DNA of 64,000 nucleotides from Manduca sexta (Eukaryota > Arthropoda > Insecta > Lepidoptera > Sphingidae), in assembly GCF_014839805.1 (NCBI RefSeq), contig NC_051131.1, positions 2,344,913 through 2,408,912 on the forward strand, written 5' to 3'. Of this stretch, positions 49,646 through 60,137 are shown piece after piece. The notes beneath the pieces are model-generated. The model worked only from the letters and a program-made list of their open reading frames with translations. It had not been told where the DNA came from and did not search any database. Numbering within the stretch: position 1 is the stretch's first letter; each line of letters starts with the position of its first letter. A program made the translations under genes and the position numbers.

Positions 49646-52600
49646 ACAGATACCAAAAAAAAATATTACTTTGCATTATTAGGCCTATTTCAGCATGTTG
49701 AAGTAAATATCACCCGCCTGTTATCAAATCTCCAGTTAATTTCGATAGTAGTCATTTGATTTATCTGGGAACAGCATGGACAACTGTCGTATTTGTTGCT
49801 CTTATACTTGAGTGAAATAAATGATTAGTGTCTTGAGAACGAGCAGCGCCCCGAAGTGTCAATACTTTTGTAGTTTCGTATTAGGAATAGATATTAAAGT
49901 CGCAAGAACCATGGTTGCCAAGATTTTTAAATTGCAATATATTAAGGAACAGGTGATTTTATTTTGCCAATAGAATTAAAAGAGTTTAATGTACCAAATA
50001 GGTAACCTTTTATCACACTTTAATTTTCAAAGATCACTTTGATGCTAAGTTTATGGAAACGAAGTTAATTTTCTAACGCACACAATCTTATTGTGATCAA
50101 ACAAGTCTTGGATTAAACATCTGGCCGTATAATGTACATTGATTTCCTTTGTTGTACCATTCTTATGGCATTAGAGCGTCTTTGTAGAAAGATTTGTTTT
50201 CCGACATTTGAAGTGATATTATTATTAAATATTATGGTAACAGAGTAAATACAAGAACAGATTGAGTATTATTAACTCAGTAAAATTGGGAATTCATTGG
50301 GAATAGTCTATCTTAGGTCTTCAGTAACCTTGGTGGCCATACTAAATCCAGTAACTATGCTTTTGGTTTAAATTAATGTCCTATCAAGCATTTATATTAA
50401 CACTGTTAAGCTAGCTCTTCCGTAGAGCTTATATCAAATACTTATACATATAACAAAGCAATAAATTATAATAAAAACATTAATCCAGTATTATTTATGC
50501 AGATGACAAACGAAGTAGACATTAGAGATAAGGTCAGTAAATTTTTTATCTTTAATATATGTCTTGCTGGTAGCGACAATGGCCTTTTGTAACTAAAAAG
50601 CAAATAGGCCACAATGATATATTAATATAATATAGGTACATGTATTTTATTAATGTTAATATTTTACTTGGTAAGGTATCTCTAGTTTGACAACTTGATT
50701 GTGAGACAAAAGGTCGCGAGTTCGATCCACACAACGAGATAAATGTTTATGTGATCCATAAAATATTTCTGACGGATTATGGTGTTGTTTGAATAAATTT
50801 AATACCTATTTCTTATTTGGAGAGGGTGTATCTAAATGCTAAATAAATGTAAAACTTTATAGATACAAAACTGAAGTACCCATGTATTTATGTACAAGAA
50901 TTGGTTGTGAAAGTAGAGGATTATAAAATATTATGTACAAATGCATTTCTAAAAAAGAAATTCTATGAAACGTTTTCTAATTTTAAAAACTAGGATTCGC
51001 TATCGTGCGAACTTGAATCGAATATAAAATTGCTGCATAGTAAAGTGTTTAACGTAGTCATTATCCCAAAAGTTTTCCACACGAGTTTTTTTTTAACTTT
51101 TTGCTGCATAAAATGTAATTAAAATCGGATAACCGCCGCTGCGCATTGCACCAATTGGGAACAAATGGTTATTCTGATGCCGATAGCGGTCCACATTGTC
51201 GTATTTTAAGCGGGGTAACTGTGAATGGGGTAATTGGGAACACCACAAGCATGTCTCAAATTATTCGTCATGCATTTTTCATATGGGAAATTGGGTGAAT
51301 CTACGATAATAAAATTAAAATAAAAGCGACGCTATGGATGATATTTGAGTTTACTATTGATAACTTTTCTCATTAGACTAATGGTAATATAATTTTGGAG
51401 TGTGTGAGGAACTGCATTCGTATCATGAGTCGGGATATAAAAGTATGTTGTGATGTAGTATGTGTATTGTAGTCTCCCTACCTTCTATCTAGGTACAAAT
51501 CTGCATGCTTGGAAGAATTATGCATGAACCGTGTATATACTATATAGCTTTTTGAAAATCATATTGAGTAATTTAGATTATTCAGATAAATTAGTTTTGC
51601 ATATTTCAATAACGGTTATATTCTATTTAAATTATTCAATTCACTTTGTTTGTAGGTATTCGCACGTGCAAAACAACATCGTAATTGCATTAGTATACTG
51701 GTATTCGGCTATGAATTTATTATGATACCACTGCGTATTGCCAATAAACACAATTTGCATACAGCGGGCTAAAAGTAGGTGCCGTTAGTTTAAGGGGTTG
51801 CGCAGACGGCTATTTCATTTCCAACATGGAAAACTTAACAAGCAGACGTTCTGTTGAAATATTTGTTTTCGGCAATCATTTATGTCCATCGGATTGCCAA
51901 TTATATTATGACAAACCAAAATCGAATACTTTTTATCAATATTTACGATGTTTTTTAAATAATTATAATTAAAAAGGTTACGAATTTGTAACATGTTTTT
52001 TAGAGTCAGCCGCACGTGTAATATTTGTTGAGGCTATCCTTTGCAAGGCAAGCTTCATTTGCCAAATAACAGTTGCTTCAGCTTACCATGGAAGTTACTA
52101 CACGGTTACTTAACCGTTAATATCATAGCGAGACTGATTTTTAGTAGTTGGCAATTATGAAATATTTTGAGAAATAAAAATTGCTCCGTCTGCGTAACAT
52201 CTAAATGGATTATTAGTACTAATGCATAATCTCATAATGTCCGCTATTATGTAATCATCAAATTAGTCGGAATTTATAATGGAAAATGAATATTGTAAAC
52301 ATCATTGGAGCTCGGCTCAATTCTGGCTCGAAACACTATGCAAGCTATATTTTGGTTTGAAGGTTGTAGCGAGCAATACTCGCCGTAATACAATATCACA
52401 AGTACAAAAAAACAACTAACAATCTTTTCAAATTCATATTAATTGAAATAGTAAGTATCGATTAACATATGGCTACAACGACACCTATACGAGTATATAT
52501 GTAAGTATGCATGTTTGTATGTATGCCACTTTTGAATCTTAAACCCATTCATAGCACGTGATGTTAATACTCAGAGTTAATTAAGTAAGCTTTGTATAAC

Positions 52601-52967
52601 AATATTAGGATAATAGTTTGATTTGTAATGGTACATTGAGGTAAATTGGTACTAGAATATGATTATATTTTCTTATATAGAATTTATATTTATCTGTATT
52701 ATAGTATAGAGATGATTCAAATATTGTAATAAATTACCTACAGCCTAGTGCAGTATGTAAGGATATTTAACACACACGGTCTCAATAATTTCGTCCTAAA
52801 ATTTTAAATGATGAGCTCTATGTTGTAGGAACAAAAAGCAATACCAAAATAAAACATTCTAGTTTCGCCATCAATAGAATAAACGTACAAATATGTTTGC
52901 CCCAAACAATTCGAATAGAACGCTGAAATTCAGCGGTTAAATGGTTGACGAGGGGTACTGCCGCTCC

Positions 52968-53064
52968 CGTCCCGCTCTCGCCCCGCTTTCGTCCCGCTCT
53001 CGCACCGCTTCCGTCCCGCTCTCGCCCCGCTTCCGTCCCGCTCTCGCCCTGCTTCCGTCCCGCC
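52968..53064. repeat. GC-rich minisatellite, 22-bp unit, about 4.4 copies
   Basis: Unit CGTCCCGCTCTCGCCCCGCTT plus one base, repeated with single-base changes. Because 22 is not a multiple of three, Arg/Gly/Ser-rich open frames appear on both strands, and I treat these as artefacts. The surrounding DNA is AT-rich. Confidence 0.85.
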
Positions 53065-53795
53065 AGCGCGCCTGACCGCCGGCGGGAAATTGAAATATTT
53101 ATCGGAACCCACTCGACCTCCAACCATGCACATTTTCACGTAAACTTTGTTCTCAATGAGTTTTTCCGCGCGCATTTTACGAATTTTCAGTTAATCTTTG
53201 TTTGTGAAAATTACTTCAACGTAAATGAATATTATTGTAATGACCATTCATAATTTTGAATTAGACTTGTTTGTTCAATTGTGTGAGACTTAATTGAAAA
53301 TTATTTAATCACTACAAATAGTACTTAGCTGACTTTACTAAAGAATAATGCCGCTTTACAATATAATGATAATAAACGAATTGAAATAAGTTTAGTTATA
53401 GCTTTCAGTTTCATTCTCTACAAATTAACTTACTCCTCTATATAAACATAATAAATCAAAAATACATTACTAAAAACCATATCATGTGCGTATAATTTTT
53501 AACATCAAAAGAAATATTAATTGGTGTAAATAGTAATTACCAATATCAATGTATATTCTGAACGAATAGTTACATCTAACGGAATATTTTTTATTATTAA
53601 CTCGGCATTGTTAGTAAGATTTGCAGACACCTAACAAATCCTAGGACAATAGTCCTTCTCAATCTTGTTATCTTTTTATCGGACATCATCATCATCATCA
53701 TAGGCAGTGATGACTGCGCACCTAACTTACATGATATATTTATCCATCTCCGAAAAATATAATTTACTATAAATTATAAGAATAATATATTAAAA
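53065..53795. other. Non-coding stretch
   Basis: AT-rich, no gene recognised; a CATCATCATCATCAT run is at 53686-53701. Confidence 0.4.
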
Positions 53796-54287
53796 CTAGC
53801 TTTTGCCCGCGGCTCCGCCCGCGTTATAAAGTTTTTCAGGCTAAAGTTTTCCGTTATAAAAGTAGTAGTTTCCCGGGAGCCTATGTTCTTCCCAGGGTCT
53901 CAAACTGTTCCATACCAAATTTCATCTTAATACGTTGGGTAGTTTTTGAGTTTAACACGTTCAGGCAGACAGATGCAGCGGGGGACTTTGTTTTACCCTT
54001 AACATTTTTTTTTTACAAAAAATAGGGGTTGGTGATAGAAGGGTATAAATTTAGGGTTGAATGTATTTTTTAATGCGACATAATAAAAAAAAAAAAAATA
54101 AAAATTTGTATAGAATTATAAAAAATGTTAAGGGTGGACAACCCTTAACACTTAGGGGTATGAAAAATAGATGTTAGCCGATTCTCAGACCTACTGAATA
54201 TGCATGCAAAATTTGGTTAAAATCGGTAAAGCCGTTTCGGAGGAGTACGGAGACAAACATTGTGACACGAGAATTTTATATATAAGA
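53796..54287 (-). mobile_element. Chimeric Helitron: shared 3' end, different 5' end
   Basis: The plus-strand left part (53796-about 53995) matches 42166-42361 closely: CTAGCTTTTGCCCGCGG, the hairpin, GTTGGGTAGTTTTTGAG and GCAGCGGGGGACTTTGTTTT. Beyond it the sequence is unrelated to the 124-bp array family. On the minus strand the element starts TCTTATATATAAAATTCTCG, another Helitron-type 5' end. Flanks are A (complement of 54288) and T (complement of 53795), so both ends are consistent with one Helitron insertion. Non-coding, 492 bp. Confidence 0.78.
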
Positions 54288-54349
54288 TAAGGCGAAAAAA
54301 GTACAGCAGCATCCAGCCAATTGTTAACTTAAAATTTGATCATTGTTAA

Positions 54350-54602
54350 AAGAAAAGTGTGCTGCGTGCATGGTACGACAGCACTCTGAGGTTCTGGGTT
54401 CGAATCCCGGGTCGAGCAAAGTGACATTTGAGTTTTTCTGCTCAGTATCAGCCCGGTGTCTGGAATTTGTGCCCGATTTGGCGATAGGCTCGCTCCCTAT
54501 CACATCATGGGATGGAACACACTTAGCGAAAAGTGGGTGCCCAGGTTGCGCCTCTGCTTACCCCTTCGGGGATAAATACGTGATGGTGTGTGTAAAAGTA
54601 TA
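54350..54602 (+). mobile_element. tRNA-derived SINE (family A), nearly full length
   Basis: B box GGGTTCGAATCCCGGGT at about 54396-54412, then GCTCAGTATCAGCCCGGTG, GCGATAGGCTCGCTCCCTAT, GCGAAAAGTGGGTGCCC and CCCTTCGGGGATAAATACGT, ending GTGTGTGTAAAAG. The start of the head is degraded. ATTGTTAA occurs at 54342-54349 and 54603-54610 and may be the target duplication. Confidence 0.82.
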
Positions 54603-54610
54603 ATTGTTAA

Positions 54611-55229
54611 TAATGGAATGATGTGAGTTAAGCCGTACAATTGGTGCAATATAAATATTGTTGTTCCTATTTACCCCTTCATCCATATTCGCTCTAGTTG
54701 ACATATTTCACCGTTATTACTCCAGCGGCTTCATACTAAAGGGGAATCTGTCCCGAGGCTGTAATACGCCGCGTCTAGTCCTTTCACTGCCGCCCCTTTG
54801 TCCATGTTCCAGATTACCCCAATTGTTCAGTTCGCGTGCGGCCGCCTGTCTTTGACTCTATCTGATAGAAAACATCACCAAAATACATTAATGGGTTTAT
54901 TGAACGTCCATGAGTTTAAATTTACTGTTTCAACATCGAAATATTTAACTAGATTAAACTGAATTCTGTGGACTTTCAGTGGTTTAGCTTTATTTGGCAA
55001 CAATTTTTGTATGTTTTTGTTTGACAGCTCCTACAATTTTCTTTTTCTTTTAGGAATATTATTTCCTTGGTAATAATACACATGCTTTACTTACAAAAAG
55101 GCGAAGGGCACGCAGGCCTTAAGTAGGCCAAGTATTTAACTATGATGGTACAGTGTTTATATCACAAAATGAAACTCATAAAATCTCACTCTCGCTTTTA
55201 ATAGTATTTTAAATGTGAAAATATTTGCA
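54611..55229. other. Non-coding stretch
   Basis: No gene or repeat recognised. Confidence 0.4.
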
Positions 55230-55480
55230 TGGTACGCATGCATGCGTTTATTAGAAGTCAACTTAGAAGCAACTAAACGGATTTTAATGAATTTTGGCAT
55301 ACGGGTAGATCGTAACTTTGATTAACACAAGGGCTACTTTTACCCATTGAATGTACTCCAATATAAAATGTTTTTTTTTATCTGATTTAACAATTAGATG
55401 GCGCTGGCGTCTTTAAGTGTTTTAGACACCTTTATAGCAGAAAACCTTCATTACGCGGATGAAGTCGCGAGCAAAACCTA
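55230..55480 (+). mobile_element. Old Helitron 3' part
   Basis: The right end reads TTACGCGGATGAAGTCGCGA then GCAAAACCTAG, followed by T at 55481. CGCG...CGCG makes the hairpin and CTAG the terminus. The interior AACTAAACGGATTTTAATGA is typical of Helitron-like spacer DNA in insects. The 5' end is not identified, so the left boundary is approximate. Confidence 0.55.
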
Positions 55481-56904
55481 GTACAGCATAATTGTTTAAA
55501 CACGCCCTTGGCTAACACAAAGCAGGAACATTGAACGAGTCAGTAATGGCTGCTACACGCGCCGTACCTGACGAATGAACGCACGTAACACGATCCGCCA
55601 ATTACTCAGGTATGGGATGAAAAAGTTTTTTAAATAAATTCACAAACATGTAGATGTTGGTCTGCATGTAGCAAATATGAACTTTGTTTCAACATGTCAC
55701 GTCATATTCATTTTCTATATAGATAAATATAATAGTTCATAAAGATCGGTAAGTTCGTTTTTTTTTTTTATACAAAATTTATTCCATGATCTATATTTCT
55801 ATTCTACACTCTATGACCAACCATCCTGTAGTTGTAGTGTATTGTTACTAACCTGCCTTTCGCCTGTGATAAAAACTCTTTATAAAATCTTCAAAAAAGC
55901 TTAAAGGCTGTCCTATGGCATATCGGCAATAAATTTGTATCGATACCTGTAGCTCATTATTACTTTCAAGTATCTTCGTTCATGTTTGCCTAGGTTATCT
56001 GATGCGAAATTGAAAGAGGGAATATTCACGGGACCCGACATCTGAAAATTGATTAGGGGTACAGAATTTGAAAAAAAAATTACAACCTTGGAACCACATG
56101 TCTGGTATGGCTTAAAAATGTCGTATCTATTTTCTAGGTAACACATAAATCCCGAGTATTAAAATATTGTCCAGGAAATGTTAAACGCCTACAAAAATTT
56201 TCGCTGTAAAATGAGTCTGAAAATTGATTATTTGAAGTCTCACATTGATTGTTTTCCATAAAATCTAGGCTACTACAGTTAAGAACAAGGTGAACGGTTT
56301 CATTTGGACATAAAAGAGATGGAAAGAAGATATCAAGGCCATTAATATGATGGCGTACTATTGCTTGATGGAACACAGAGATGAGATTAAAATTCAAATT
56401 CTATTCAGATATGAATTTGTTTTAATAATTGTTTCCAAGTTTATGTTTATTTTTGTCCTATATATTTTTTACTGATTATCGTAAATGGAGCCTGCTCACC
56501 AATATAAATAGTTCGTTCAAAATATTTTCGTAACCAAATGACTAACTACCGAAGACTTAAAGTCATTTATTTCCATAATTTGATTCATCGTTCGGTGAAT
56601 ACAAAATCGGCTACCCATAAATCGTTGGACTTTTTTCAGATAAATGAGCGACCCGTTATCCCTGTTTTGGTATGAAATGTAAATATATATGCGATGAAAT
56701 TGCTTTGTGGTATTCAAGATTATATCAGCAGGTGAGATTATTTTTAAGTTTTGTATCTCATGCGAAAAACTAAACCCTTATAGGGTCATTTTGTTATGGT
56801 TTTTTCTTATTTTATTATGATCAAAGATTTTTCATAACAGTCTGAAAGTATTTAATTTGGAATACAAATATTTTTCGATTCCTTTAATAGATTTATAAAA
56901 TATA
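55481..56904. other. Non-coding stretch left of the LTR retrotransposon
   Basis: No gene supported; AT-rich. Confidence 0.4.
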
Positions 56905-56909
56905 ATATT

Positions 56910-57198
56910 TTTAGGAATGAGATGGAATTTTACTAAAAAAAAGAAAACAATTAACAGAAAAAAAGGGAAATAATTATTAACAAATCACAAATTATTATCA
57001 GAGGTTACAAAAATCAGTCTTACTATTAAATAAATATCTTTTTACTTAAATCCTACAAAATACTGAATTTCTAGGAGATGTTCTCGAGCGCACGTCCGTC
57101 GGCAGAATGAGTCGGCACACTGATTTCCCACCTCTTATATAGGTATTTGGTGACGTTTGACAGTTGCTACCCTCCTTATTTCGAATTGACAGCTAACA
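56910..57198 (-). repeat. 3' LTR of the Gypsy-type element
   Basis: Matches 62052-62339 along its whole length except for one 1-bp length change and one or two substitutions in the A-rich tract (56935-56947). On the minus strand it begins TGTTAGCTGTCAATTCG. The stop codon of the spliced pol frame (57176-57178) falls inside this LTR. Confidence 0.95.
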
Positions 57199-57291
57199 CG
57201 GCCTCTCCTGACAGAGCAGCGTCCCCGATGCTGTCTTCAACTGATGGTCCTTCCTCTGGTTGTGCGTTTTCATTTGTCACATCTTCATGAC
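57176..57291 (-). CDS. Candidate 3' exon of pol (acidic C-terminal tail)
   Basis: The minus-strand frame entered at the predicted acceptor (57292) runs 37 codons, including PEEGPSVEDSIGDAA, to TAA inside the LTR. The residues are acidic and protein-like. The two leading bases complete the codon left by the upstream exon. It lies between integrase and LTR, so it is either a spliced C-terminal tail of pol or the relic of a short third frame. Confidence 0.5.
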
Positions 57292-57768
57292 CTGGATTAG
57301 AGAATAAACATGGTCACTAATTAAATATTATTAACCTCACGGTACTCTTCTACATGTGCAATTTTAACACACGATGCCACTCAAGGACTTACACGAAATG
57401 AAACCATCGATGCCACACAAGGACTTACACGAAATGAAGCCATCGATGCCACACAAGGACTTACACGAAATGAAACCATCGATGCCACACAAGGACTTAC
57501 ACGAAATGAAGCCATCGATGCCACACAAGGACTTACACGAAATGAAGCCATCGATGCCACACAAGGACTTACACGAAATGAAACCATCGATGCCACACAA
57601 GGACTTACACGAAATGAAACCATCGATGCCACACAAGGACTTACACGAAATGAAACCATCGATGCCACACAAGGACTTACACGAAATGAAATCATCGATA
57701 ATACATTGGTACATAGTACACATGTCTCTTGGGCATTGATGTAACTAATGTAACAGAATAGAACTTAC
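57292..57768 (-). other. Predicted intron near the 3' end of pol
   Basis: Donor GTAAGT (57768-57763) follows the last integrase-frame codons. Acceptor TTATTCTCTAATCCAG ends at 57292. The phase matches on both sides (phase 1), and removing 477 nt deletes the 36-bp array and the stop codon at 57692-57694. Prediction by sequence only. Confidence 0.5.
57374..57697. repeat. 36-bp minisatellite, 9 copies, inside the LTR element
   Basis: Nine exact-length units starting ATGCCACACAAGGACTTACA, differing mainly at one A/G position (AAACC or AAGCC). The first unit has CACTC for CACAC and the last has AAATC. Each junction forms CATCGATG. As 36 is twelve codons, several frames on both strands stay open as 12-residue repeats (MPHKDLHEMKPS on plus), which explains the long overlapping frames here without implying a protein. 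Confidence 0.95.
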
Positions 57769-58738
57769 ATTCAAAAAAAGCTGAACATGTCTCAGGGGTC
57801 CACTCGCCTTGCCATGGTATCATGTATTCGGCTGCGGCTTGTGTAATTTTACCATAAGAACCCGCCAGAAGCTGTAACTCATAGCGATTATTAGGCAATG
57901 CTTTTAGAATACGGTATGGACCCCGGATGCCGCTGTCCAGTTTATCAGTAGTTTGAGAGGATTTTTTGACAAAAACCTTGTCGTTCACAGCAAAAGGCCT
58001 AGGTGCCTTCCGGTCTCTATTGACACGCGCATCCTGTTTAGCCTGATTTTGAGCTAGTAAATCCTCAGTCCTTTGCCGTCTCATTGTACGGTAAGCTTCG
58101 CGATTCGGCGAGGAGCCATCAAGGGTTATGTCTCGGATGAGGGCATTGATAGCAGGAGTGGTTGCATCGCTACCGATAAGCAGATTGAGCGCTGAACATT
58201 GAGTACTTTTCTGCTTGTTGACATTTAACACCAATTGTGGCCTCCAAAGTACATCGGACCAGGATTCGTGTCTATGATTTACTTCTATCCTAAGCATGTT
58301 CAGGACTGTTCGGCAATATCTTTCTACTTGGCCATTCTCTTGATGCATTTCTGGCGTGACAAAATGAATTTGAATACCAAAATTTGCTGCCCATTCACCA
58401 AAGTCGGAACTATCGAACATTCTACCTCTATCACATACTATTAATCGCGGGCTACCAAGAATTGACACCGCATTAGTGAAAGCCCGTTTTAGCTCTATGC
58501 TATCTTGTCTATACATAGGATACAAGAAACAATATTTCGTAAAAGCGTCGATTATAATAAGTATGTATTTGTACCCATTTGATTCAGGTAAAGGGCCAAG
58601 GGCGTCTGCGTGCACTGTATCAAACGGGGTTGTCGGTTTCGTCCATGAGACTATTGGCTGTAGTGGCGCACGTGGCACTTTCTTATGCGTTAGGCACACA
58701 ATACAATGATCTATATATTTTTTTACAAATTGGCGCAT
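57692..58738 (-). CDS. Integrase region of pol
   Basis: This 348-residue frame begins in the zinc-binding HHCC region: CIVC at residues 13-16 is its CxxC half, and the HH half lies in the preceding frame. The catalytic core follows: D at HADALGP (about residue 45), D at CDRG (about 102) and E at ENGQVERY (about 136-141). These give the D,D-E triad of retroviral-type integrases that insert element DNA into chromosomes. A basic stretch and the FAVNDKVFVKK...GPYRILKAL...YEL module form the C-terminal SH3-like domain, up to about residue 305. No chromodomain is seen. The frame stops just before the minisatellite; its last 24 or so residues are probably intron. A one-base shift near 58745 separates it from the RNase H frame. 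Confidence 0.88.
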   Translation of the reverse strand: MRQFVKKYIDHCIVCLTHKKVPRAPLQPIVSWTKPTTPFDTVHADALGPLPESNGYKYILIIIDAFTKYCFLYPMYRQDSIELKRAFTNAVSILGSPRLIVCDRGRMFDSSDFGEWAANFGIQIHFVTPEMHQENGQVERYCRTVLNMLRIEVNHRHESWSDVLWRPQLVLNVNKQKSTQCSALNLLIGSDATTPAINALIRDITLDGSSPNREAYRTMRRQRTEDLLAQNQAKQDARVNRDRKAPRPFAVNDKVFVKKSSQTTDKLDSGIRGPYRILKALPNNRYELQLLAGSYGKITQAAAEYMIPWQGEWTPETCSAFFECKFYSVTLVTSMPKRHVYYVPMYYR

Positions 58739-59745
58739 ATTGGGAAACCAAAATGTTTTAATATTAAATCGAGCACCTTTTCGCTATTAATATGACTATG
58801 TTCGTCGTGAAATACACGTAGCAAGCTTAGCCTAAAGCCTTTAGGAACATAACACAATAGTCGCGATTGCTCACCTATGGGGCTGTACTTATAGTAGAGC
58901 AAATTGTTTTTCTTTATGTATCGTGAACTATCTAATTCACCCTGATCAAGCTTTTCGAGTAAACCGACAGTTTCATCGTCCGCGGTCTGTGCTACTTGTG
59001 CCCAGTTAAGGGGCTTTTGTACGGTGCATAAGTTAACTGGATTACGGCTAAGATAGTCAGCATGTGGCATAAACTGACCTTTTCGGTACTCAAGCGTAAA
59101 GTCGTAATCCTGTAGAAACATCCACCAACGTGCCACCCTAGGAAGAAGATCCTTTTTACGCCGAGTCATCTTTAAGGCGTTGCAATCGGTAATGACCTTA
59201 AAATGTTTACCAATTAGGTACTGTCGAAAATGTTGCAAGGCCTTGACTACAGCAAGAGTCTCCAATTCATAGGAGTGGTACCTGGGTTCCGCACCTACAG
59301 TAACTTTACTATAATATGCTACTGCGTGTCTACGCTCGTCCTTCCCTACCTGTATCAACACAGCGCCGTATCCTAATGAACTTGCGTCTGTGTGGACCTC
59401 GGTCGGCAAGGACTGATCGAAAATTAACAGCGCAGGCTCACTGGTTAAAATTGAAATGACTTCTTGTCGTGCTCTCTCCTGATCCTCGCCCCAATGAAAT
59501 TTTACATCTTTGCGAGTCAATGAAGCGATGGGAGCCACTTTAATAGCGTATCCCGGGATGTACCGTCTGAAGTAGCCGGCTAAGCCGAGAAACTGTCTCA
59601 CTTGCTTTACGGTTTTAGGAAGCGGAGATTTTGTAAGAGCCTCTATTTTTTGTGAGCTCGGCCGAACCTGACCTCCACTGATCGTTCTCCCAAGATACTC
59701 TACTTCGCTTGTGAGAAAGTTGCATTTTTTAAATTTATTGAAAAG
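58723..59745 (-). CDS. RNase H and integrase N-terminal region of pol
   Basis: The visible in-frame start codon is at 59601, but the frame is open and protein-like back to about 59745, where EYLGRTISGG-type sequence joins the RT thumb. Then come the connection (RQFLGLAGYFRRYIPGY), RNase H motifs with VHTDASSLGYGAVL (first catalytic D), Y(E)LETLAVV (catalytic E) and ITDCNAL (second D), and then the linker ending SRNPV. The region next to the integrase zinc finger carries HDEHSHINSEK (HH half). RNase H removes RNA from the RNA/DNA hybrid during reverse transcription. The frame ends early through a one-base shift in an A-rich stretch. Confidence 0.87.
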   Translation of the reverse strand, partial: LFNKFKKCNFLTSEVEYLGRTISGGQVRPSSQKIEALTKSPLPKTVKQVRQFLGLAGYFRRYIPGYAIKVAPIASLTRKDVKFHWGEDQERARQEVISILTSEPALLIFDQSLPTEVHTDASSLGYGAVLIQVGKDERRHAVAYYSKVTVGAEPRYHSYELETLAVVKALQHFRQYLIGKHFKVITDCNALKMTRRKKDLLPRVARWWMFLQDYDFTLEYRKGQFMPHADYLSRNPVNLCTVQKPLNWAQVAQTADDETVGLLEKLDQGELDSSRYIKKNNLLYYKYSPIGEQSRLLCYVPKGFRLSLLRVFHDEHSHINSEKVLDLILKHFGFPICANL

Positions 59746-60137
59746 CCAGCCTTTGTCAAAACTTCCAAAACAGAATCGAGCAAAGACAAGCCGTCCTGTA
59801 CAGTGTCGCTTAGTAACATGACATCATCAATGTAAACTAGGACCCGACCGGTATTAATAAAAGACCTTAATGTATTAGATATAATTCGTTGGTAGACTAC
59901 AGGGGCGTTAGCAAGACCGTAAGGCATCCTGAGATACTCAAAGTGCCCTTCGGGTGTTACGAACGCAGTTAGATGCACGGAATCTTCGTTAACTTTAATT
60001 TGATGGAAACCCGTCACCATATCCAACACAGTGAAATAATTACATTTTCCGAGCCTGTCTATATGATCATTGATCAAAGGAAGAGGGTATCGGTCCTTTA
60101 CTGTTATGTTATTTAAGGCTCGATAGTCAACTACCAT
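59700..60137 (-). CDS. Reverse transcriptase core (pol)
   Basis: RT motifs in order: VVDYRALN, DRYPLPLI, FTVLDMVTGFHQI (catalytic D in motif A), HLTAFVTPEGHFEYLRMPYGL (motif B region, given as positions 60060-59990), and VYIDDVML (motif C with the YIDD catalytic pair). Copies element RNA into DNA in cytoplasmic particles. The frame is entered through a shift in a run of ten A (60151-60160) and lost at an A6 run near 59733. Confidence 0.9.
   Translation of the reverse strand: MVVDYRALNNITVKDRYPLPLINDHIDRLGKCNYFTVLDMVTGFHQIKVNEDSVHLTAFVTPEGHFEYLRMPYGLANAPVVYQRIISNTLRSFINTGRVLVYIDDVMLLSDTVQDGLSLLDSVLEVLTKAGFSINLKNATFSQAK

Larger units (their letters stand above)
43805..52967. other. Long non-coding region
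   Basis: About 9 kb without a supportable gene. It contains a tRNA-like B-box complement at 44905-44925, family-D repeat pieces (45942-46060, 49165-49245), a probable old SINE-A remnant (47130-47300), a (TTTAGG)n tract (49612-49645), a degenerate tRNA-like segment with GAGTTCGATCCACAC near 50670-50740, and a perfect 10-bp-stem hairpin at 46947-46970. A CpG-richer stretch with a TATAAAAG box at 47976 is a weak promoter candidate. Confidence 0.45.

Noticed and set aside
52818..53253. Three overlapping Arg/Gly/Ser-rich or Pro/Ser-rich frames of 81-102 residues
   Set aside because: Products of the 22-bp GC-rich minisatellite read in different frames.
57374..57739. Open frames of about 120 residues made of 12-residue repeats on both strands
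   Set aside because: They arise from a 36-bp minisatellite whose length is a multiple of three; no start context or domain supports a protein.
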